Assembly (NCBI GenBank): GCA_937895515.1
Contig: CALAYS010000109.1
Span: forward strand, 1-15,691
DNA length: 15,691 nt
Reading direction: 5' to 3'
DNA from: an uncultured bacterium
GTDB lineage: Bacteria > Patescibacteriota > Minisyncoccia > Phycocordibacterales > UBA9973
A model generated the notes under the pieces. It was not told where the DNA came from. It saw only the letters and a program-made list of their open reading frames with translations, and did not search any database. This document shows positions 12,572 to 15,691 of the stretch, piece by piece. Made by a program: the position numbers and the translations under genes. The number at the start of each line of letters is the position of its first letter. The first letter of the stretch is position 1.

Positions 12572-12781
12572 TTATAAAGGCATCCCAATACACCAATCTT
12601 TATCGGCCCAATCCCCGCCAGCGTCATCTTTTGTTGCATACACAAATCCATAACAATGCTTTTTAGTGGATGACCACATATCATAACTTTCTTGTGTCAT
12701 ATATCCTGGATACACAACAAAACTTTTCGGAAAAAAGTAAGCTATTATCAAAATTAAAACTATCCATTTAAAACTTTTCAT
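12572..12781 (-). CDS. Small exported or anchored protein (69 aa)
   Basis: A 69-residue protein starting MKSFKWIVLILIIAYFFP, a signal-anchor, followed by about 50 exported residues rich in aromatic residues, with two cysteines (Cys43, Cys64) that could form one disulfide. The Trp/Asp-rich stretch DDAGGDWADKDW (52-63) has no family I recognise. It starts 5 bases after the creD stop, so it is almost certainly co-transcribed with creD. A link to CreD's envelope role is only inferred from this context. Confidence 0.68.
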   Translation of the reverse strand: MKSFKWIVLILIIAYFFPKSFVVYPGYMTQESYDMWSSTKKHCYGFVYATKDDAGGDWADKDWCIGMPL

Positions 12782-12786
12782 AAATT

Positions 12787-14070
12787 TTATATATTATTTG
12801 ATTTATTTTGATTCATTTTAGCTGTGTAGAACATCATTATCATAAGTACAATATATAGCAATACTGTTCCAGCTAAAAGATTTATAGATTGAACTTGGAT
12901 TAACCAATAAATTACAGCATATATCACTAGTAGTCCTGTAGCAGTAGCAATACCGTATTTTTTAGAATTAAGAGCAGTTCCAATATATGCCCCATTTATA
13001 ACCATAGTTACAATTGTAGCTATAATGTATGCCCCCATAAACCCAATTTCTTCCCCTAAAGAAAGGTTTAATAAGTAGAACAAACAAAGTGATACCCCAA
13101 CCAAAATATATTGGATTTTATTAGCTATAAATCGGCGACGCATATCCAAAAGGAATATCATAAAGAAAGTCAAAACAATAACCAATGATGCATATTTTGT
13201 TATGCGGTCCACCATTGTTATATCATCAGCCCCGCTTAGGAAATCTATCCCAGCGTATTTTATATCAGTAGCGCGGAAGCTACTAGATTGATCAGTTTCG
13301 TATGAAGAGTCAATATTAAATACAGCTTTTGTATTTTTAGAATTTTCTTCTAAACTACCATAATCACTACCTTTGATACGAATATTATCAAATTCAGAAT
13401 CAAGATTTAATGTATACACCCCTTGACCTAAATTAATAGATCTGGAACCTTGAGAATCCCAAGAATAATGCAGTGTAGCGTCTTTACCTTGGAATTCATT
13501 TGGAATTTTAATTGAGTAAAAAGAATTTTTATTACCGTATGAACCAGCATCTAATTTATTAAATTCAGAAACAGCAATCATGTTTTTACCATCAATTGTT
13601 ATTTCTGCTTTAAAATTTTTAACATCAGACTTTGAAAAAACTGGAATTTTTATATAGCCTGCAGTCATACCATTTGGTATTGTAACAACTTCACTAGAAT
13701 TAACAGTGTAATCAAATGATATAAATTTTTGTTTACCTAATATTTTAGAATTAGTGTCGGTTATTTCAATATCTATTACAGGGTTAACAACAGATGTTTT
13801 TGCAACAGTATGAGAACTATCTAACCCATTAATATCCATGTTCATGTCCTCTGTATTCAAAACACTTGATGGCTCTACTAGTAAAGCTGGCAATTGCGTA
13901 TCAATGCCCTTAAAAGCTGTCCTAGCATCATCTATCCGGTTCAATACAAAAAGCCTTACCGCCAAGCTAGCTGTAAAACAAATAAGAGCAATAATAAAAA
14001 CCATTAATACACGATCCCCCAGTCTTTTGCTGGTTTCTTGGTCCAATTTTGGAAGTTTAAATATATTCAT
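12787..14070 (-). CDS. creD: CreD-family inner-membrane protein
   Basis: A 427-residue membrane protein with the CreD layout. There is an N-terminal membrane segment (about 22-44), a large extracytoplasmic beta-rich domain (45-288), then four or five C-terminal segments (about 292-310, 319-337, 343-366, 374-392, 396-416). The C-terminal core is diagnostic: YAGIDFLSGADDITMVDRITKYASLVI (272-298), LGEEIGFMGAYIIATI (338-353) and QSINLLAGTVLLYIVLMIMMFYTAKM (394-419). E. coli CreD is about 450 residues, so this one is complete. CreD maintains envelope integrity and is normally under the CreBC two-component system, but no such genes are next to it here. It is transcribed from its own extended -10 promoter and followed by the 69-residue gene. 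Confidence 0.9.
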   Translation of the reverse strand: MNIFKLPKLDQETSKRLGDRVLMVFIIALICFTASLAVRLFVLNRIDDARTAFKGIDTQLPALLVEPSSVLNTEDMNMDINGLDSSHTVAKTSVVNPVIDIEITDTNSKILGKQKFISFDYTVNSSEVVTIPNGMTAGYIKIPVFSKSDVKNFKAEITIDGKNMIAVSEFNKLDAGSYGNKNSFYSIKIPNEFQGKDATLHYSWDSQGSRSINLGQGVYTLNLDSEFDNIRIKGSDYGSLEENSKNTKAVFNIDSSYETDQSSSFRATDIKYAGIDFLSGADDITMVDRITKYASLVIVLTFFMIFLLDMRRRFIANKIQYILVGVSLCLFYLLNLSLGEEIGFMGAYIIATIVTMVINGAYIGTALNSKKYGIATATGLLVIYAVIYWLIQVQSINLLAGTVLLYIVLMIMMFYTAKMNQNKSNNI

Positions 14071-14078
14071 ATAAGTGG

Positions 14079-14087
14079 ATTATACCA
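14079..14087 (-). promoter_or_regulatory. Extended -10 promoter of creD, flanked by an inverted repeat
   Basis: TGGTATAAT, with a perfect TATAAT at 14079-14084 and TGG at 14085-14087, 8 bases from the ATG. AGTGG and CCACT flank the -10 exactly, making a small palindrome around it that could be an operator or chance. The -35 position (CTTTTA) is weak. Confidence 0.68.
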
Positions 14088-14143
14088 CTAATCCCCTTAA
14101 ATAAAAGCCCTTAAAATCTGTAACCATCCTCCCATTTTTTAAG

Positions 14144-14914
14144 CTATTTATTTGATTTATTAAATATAATTGCAATTATTACAAAAGAAAATATCAATAA
14201 CATATACCATGATGTATACATATGGAAGGATACGGGCTTCCAGTGTGCTGTTTGATTAGGATAAACCCAAGCTCTGGCAAATGTACCTATTTGTTCAGCT
14301 AAAAATACAAATGAGGCAAGTAAAGCATTTGAAATCAATGGATGAATTTGAAAAGTCCTAGAAGTAAGTGTCACATAAAATTTTGTATTCCAAAAAACTA
14401 TTAATGCAAAAATAAATATAAAATATCTTGCATCATAAAAATAATCAGTAAAAAAATTTATATAAATTAAAAGACCTAATATGAATAATGTTATTCTACT
14501 GGGTAAATTATAAAACCTAAAATTATTAATTCTCCAGGCACGAGCTATGTACGATCCTACTGATGAATACATAAATCCTGTAAACAAAGGAACAGTACCA
14601 ATGGCAAAAATTGCTGGTTCAGGATACACCCATGACCCAACCATAGGCGATGTTTTAAATATCTCCATCACCATTGCACATATATGGAATATAATTATAG
14701 CTAAAATTTCTTTTGGTTTTTCTGCTTTTATAATTATTAAAATAATTTGTATAAATACTGCAAAAATAAATAAAGCATCATACCGGTATATTCCATGAAA
14801 ATCTATATATTTACTCAAAACTAACGCTCCTAACACAAGTCCTCCAAACACCGCGCTTGAGGCCTGCTTCTTTAAAAATACCCAAAATTCTGATATAAAA
14901 TGTTTAATCTTCAT
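14144..14914 (-). CDS. DUF817-family integral membrane protein
   Basis: An approximately 256-residue polytopic membrane protein with about eight hydrophobic segments. The stretch MEIFKTSPMVGSWVYPEPAI, with the following GTVPLFTGFMYSSVGSYIAR, is the hallmark of DUF817. A second conserved part is AEQIGTFARAWVYPNQTAHW near the C-terminus. The function of DUF817 is not known. I chose the ATG at 14914 (MKIKHFISEFW) because the longer frame from 14947 would overlap the previous gene by 44 bases and adds an atypical hydrophobic start; 14914 overlaps by only 11. It is the third gene of an operon with two small membrane-anchored proteins, with which its translation is probably coupled. Confidence 0.85.
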   Translation of the reverse strand: MKIKHFISEFWVFLKKQASSAVFGGLVLGALVLSKYIDFHGIYRYDALFIFAVFIQIILIIIKAEKPKEILAIIIFHICAMVMEIFKTSPMVGSWVYPEPAIFAIGTVPLFTGFMYSSVGSYIARAWRINNFRFYNLPSRITLFILGLLIYINFFTDYFYDARYFIFIFALIVFWNTKFYVTLTSRTFQIHPLISNALLASFVFLAEQIGTFARAWVYPNQTAHWKPVSFHMYTSWYMLLIFSFVIIAIIFNKSNK

Positions 14915-15287
14915 AAATATAAGTATCTTTAACAATACCATTTTCATTAAATTTTACAACGAGCCATTTATTATCAGATGCAGTAAAAGAAAGCCAATAA
15001 ACCCATCTATCTGACTCTATTTTATTGTCTTCTAAACCTATTAAATCTACGATCTCTACCTTACTTAATCCTACAAGCTTTTTATGCCTAACGAGCCAGC
15101 GTGCCATTTTTTTATGAGGGGTTAAATAATTATAAGATCCTTCCCTATTAGAACTTTTCTCTTTTATTTCAAATTTTTCCCATCCACTTTTCCATTTTTC
15201 TGAATCAAATTTACGCACGAAAATAAACTTAATTTTTATTAACAATATTATTAAAAATAAAATTATCAAAAGTACATCTCTTTTCAT
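14904..15287 (-). CDS. Membrane-anchored small protein with a BamE/SmpA-like domain (127 aa)
   Basis: An N-terminal hydrophobic helix (about 4-24, VLLIILFLIILLIKIKFIFV) is followed by a basic region and a small domain at 55-125. In that domain LVGLSKVEIVDLIGLED (71-87), then WVYWLSFTA (95-103) and KWLVVKFNENGIVKDTYI (107-124), resembles the helix-hairpin then beta-strand order of BamE/SmpA-like domains (GxSxxEVxxLLG, then LxVxFxxxGxV). There is no lipobox cysteine, so it would be held by the helix and not by a lipid. The domain call is tentative. It lies 10 bases after the 112-residue gene and overlaps the DUF817 gene by 11 bases. Confidence 0.72.
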   Translation of the reverse strand: MKRDVLLIILFLIILLIKIKFIFVRKFDSEKWKSGWEKFEIKEKSSNREGSYNYLTPHKKMARWLVRHKKLVGLSKVEIVDLIGLEDNKIESDRWVYWLSFTASDNKWLVVKFNENGIVKDTYIYED

Positions 15288-15297
15288 ATTTAATTAT

Positions 15298-15636
15298 TTA
15301 CCAAACCTCACCCCAAGTTTTTGTTTTTGGGTCATAAAATATAGAATGACCAACTCCATAACTACCAAAAGATATAGTGTAATCTGAACCATCTTTTTTT
15401 ATATCATAATAAATTGGACCACTTTCATCATAATTTAATCCTATATCTCTAAATGATCCTGGCAATTTGCCATTTTGGTTTCTATATTCTTCTATTTTAG
15501 TAACAGCATCATAAACTAACTTTACCCTTTTATCATCACCGAAATCAGTAAAAACAAAAAACCACAAAATAAGATACACAATAACTACAAGTCCCATTAA
15601 TTTTAAAATTGTAATAGTTTTATTTAGGATTTTCAT
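15298..15636 (-). CDS. Small membrane-anchored protein (112 aa)
   Basis: Residues 13-30 form one membrane helix (LMGLVVIVYLILWFFVFT), followed by an extracytoplasmic domain of about 80 residues. DAVTKIEEYRNQNGKLPGSF (43-62) followed by GPIYYDIKKDGSDYTISFGS (73-92) resembles the globular part of pseudopilins or similar small domains (a helix ending in NGKLP, then strands). A prepilin cleavage motif (Gly then Phe-Thr-Leu-type, Glu5) is absent, so a true pseudopilin is unlikely. It is the first visible gene of the operon with the 127-residue and DUF817 genes. Only 55 bases upstream are in the window, and no convincing promoter is visible in them. Confidence 0.68.
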   Translation of the reverse strand: MKILNKTITILKLMGLVVIVYLILWFFVFTDFGDDKRVKLVYDAVTKIEEYRNQNGKLPGSFRDIGLNYDESGPIYYDIKKDGSDYTISFGSYGVGHSIFYDPKTKTWGEVW

Positions 15637-15691
15637 AAATTTTATATTTGATAGATTTAAAAATATTTATATTAAATAAGTTAAATACAAT

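Noticed and set aside
14915..14947. Upstream start of the DUF817 protein
   Set aside because: It would overlap the preceding gene by 44 bases and adds a hydrophobic stretch not typical of the family; the ATG at 14914 fits better.
1..15691. UGA reassignment to an amino acid, as in some CPR groups
   Set aside because: Conserved proteins such as the m5C methyltransferase, MurQ, CreD and the cyclophilin read through at full length in the standard code with no internal TGA.
1..15691. tRNA, rRNA, CRISPR arrays or insertion sequences
   Set aside because: No cloverleaf-like sequence, ribosomal RNA segment, spaced direct-repeat array or transposase was seen on either strand by eye.

Overview
The window is AT-rich, gene-dense DNA with short intergenic gaps and 24 complete genes plus one gene cut by the left edge. 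All but one gene lie on the minus strand. The most likely source is a Candidatus Patescibacteria (CPR) genome. This is an inference from the single-domain MGMT protein of a type I associate with that group, the many small one-helix membrane proteins, and the near-absence of Shine-Dalgarno sequences. There is no rRNA or marker gene here to prove it. Genes read through in the standard code, and no TGA stop is used (19 TAA, 5 TAG).

Layout, left to right, all minus strand unless stated. (1) 1-576: AlkD-type DNA glycosylase, partial. (2) 619-4652: a four-gene restriction-modification operon. Transcription order is m5C methyltransferase, beta-class N-methyltransferase, HNH endonuclease, then an unrecognised 373-residue protein with a C-terminal coiled coil. 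(3) 4685-6013: a DedA/VTT membrane protein and two small unknown genes. (4) 6139-7327: a 51-codon gene coupled to a 343-residue unknown protein. (5) 7360-8534: PspC, EVE-domain and glyoxalase-fold (VOC) genes as one operon. (6) 8628-8813: the only plus-strand gene, a one-helix membrane protein. (7) 8831-9661: murQ. (8) 9735-11576: an unknown gene, an MGMT-domain protein and an exported eight-cysteine protein. (9) 11638-12552: membrane-anchored cyclophilin plus rhodanese. (10) 12572-14070: CreD plus a small exported protein. (11) 14144-15636: two small membrane-anchored proteins and a DUF817 integral membrane protein.

The strongest window-wide pattern is promoter architecture. At eight transcription-unit heads a TANAAT -10 box sits only 6 to 8 bases before the ATG, which predicts leaderless mRNAs. 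Six of these have a TGN extended -10 and a weak -35. The two lacking TGN (DedA gene, eight-cysteine gene) have a recognisable TTG-type -35 at 17 bp.

The gene content combines DNA defence (R-M operon, possibly EVE), alkylation repair (AlkD, MGMT), envelope functions (CreD, MurQ, PspC, DedA, exported cyclophilin) and many unknowns. The best candidate for something new is the fourth gene of the R-M operon. No tRNA, rRNA, CRISPR array, insertion sequence or gene-free stretch over 130 bases was seen.
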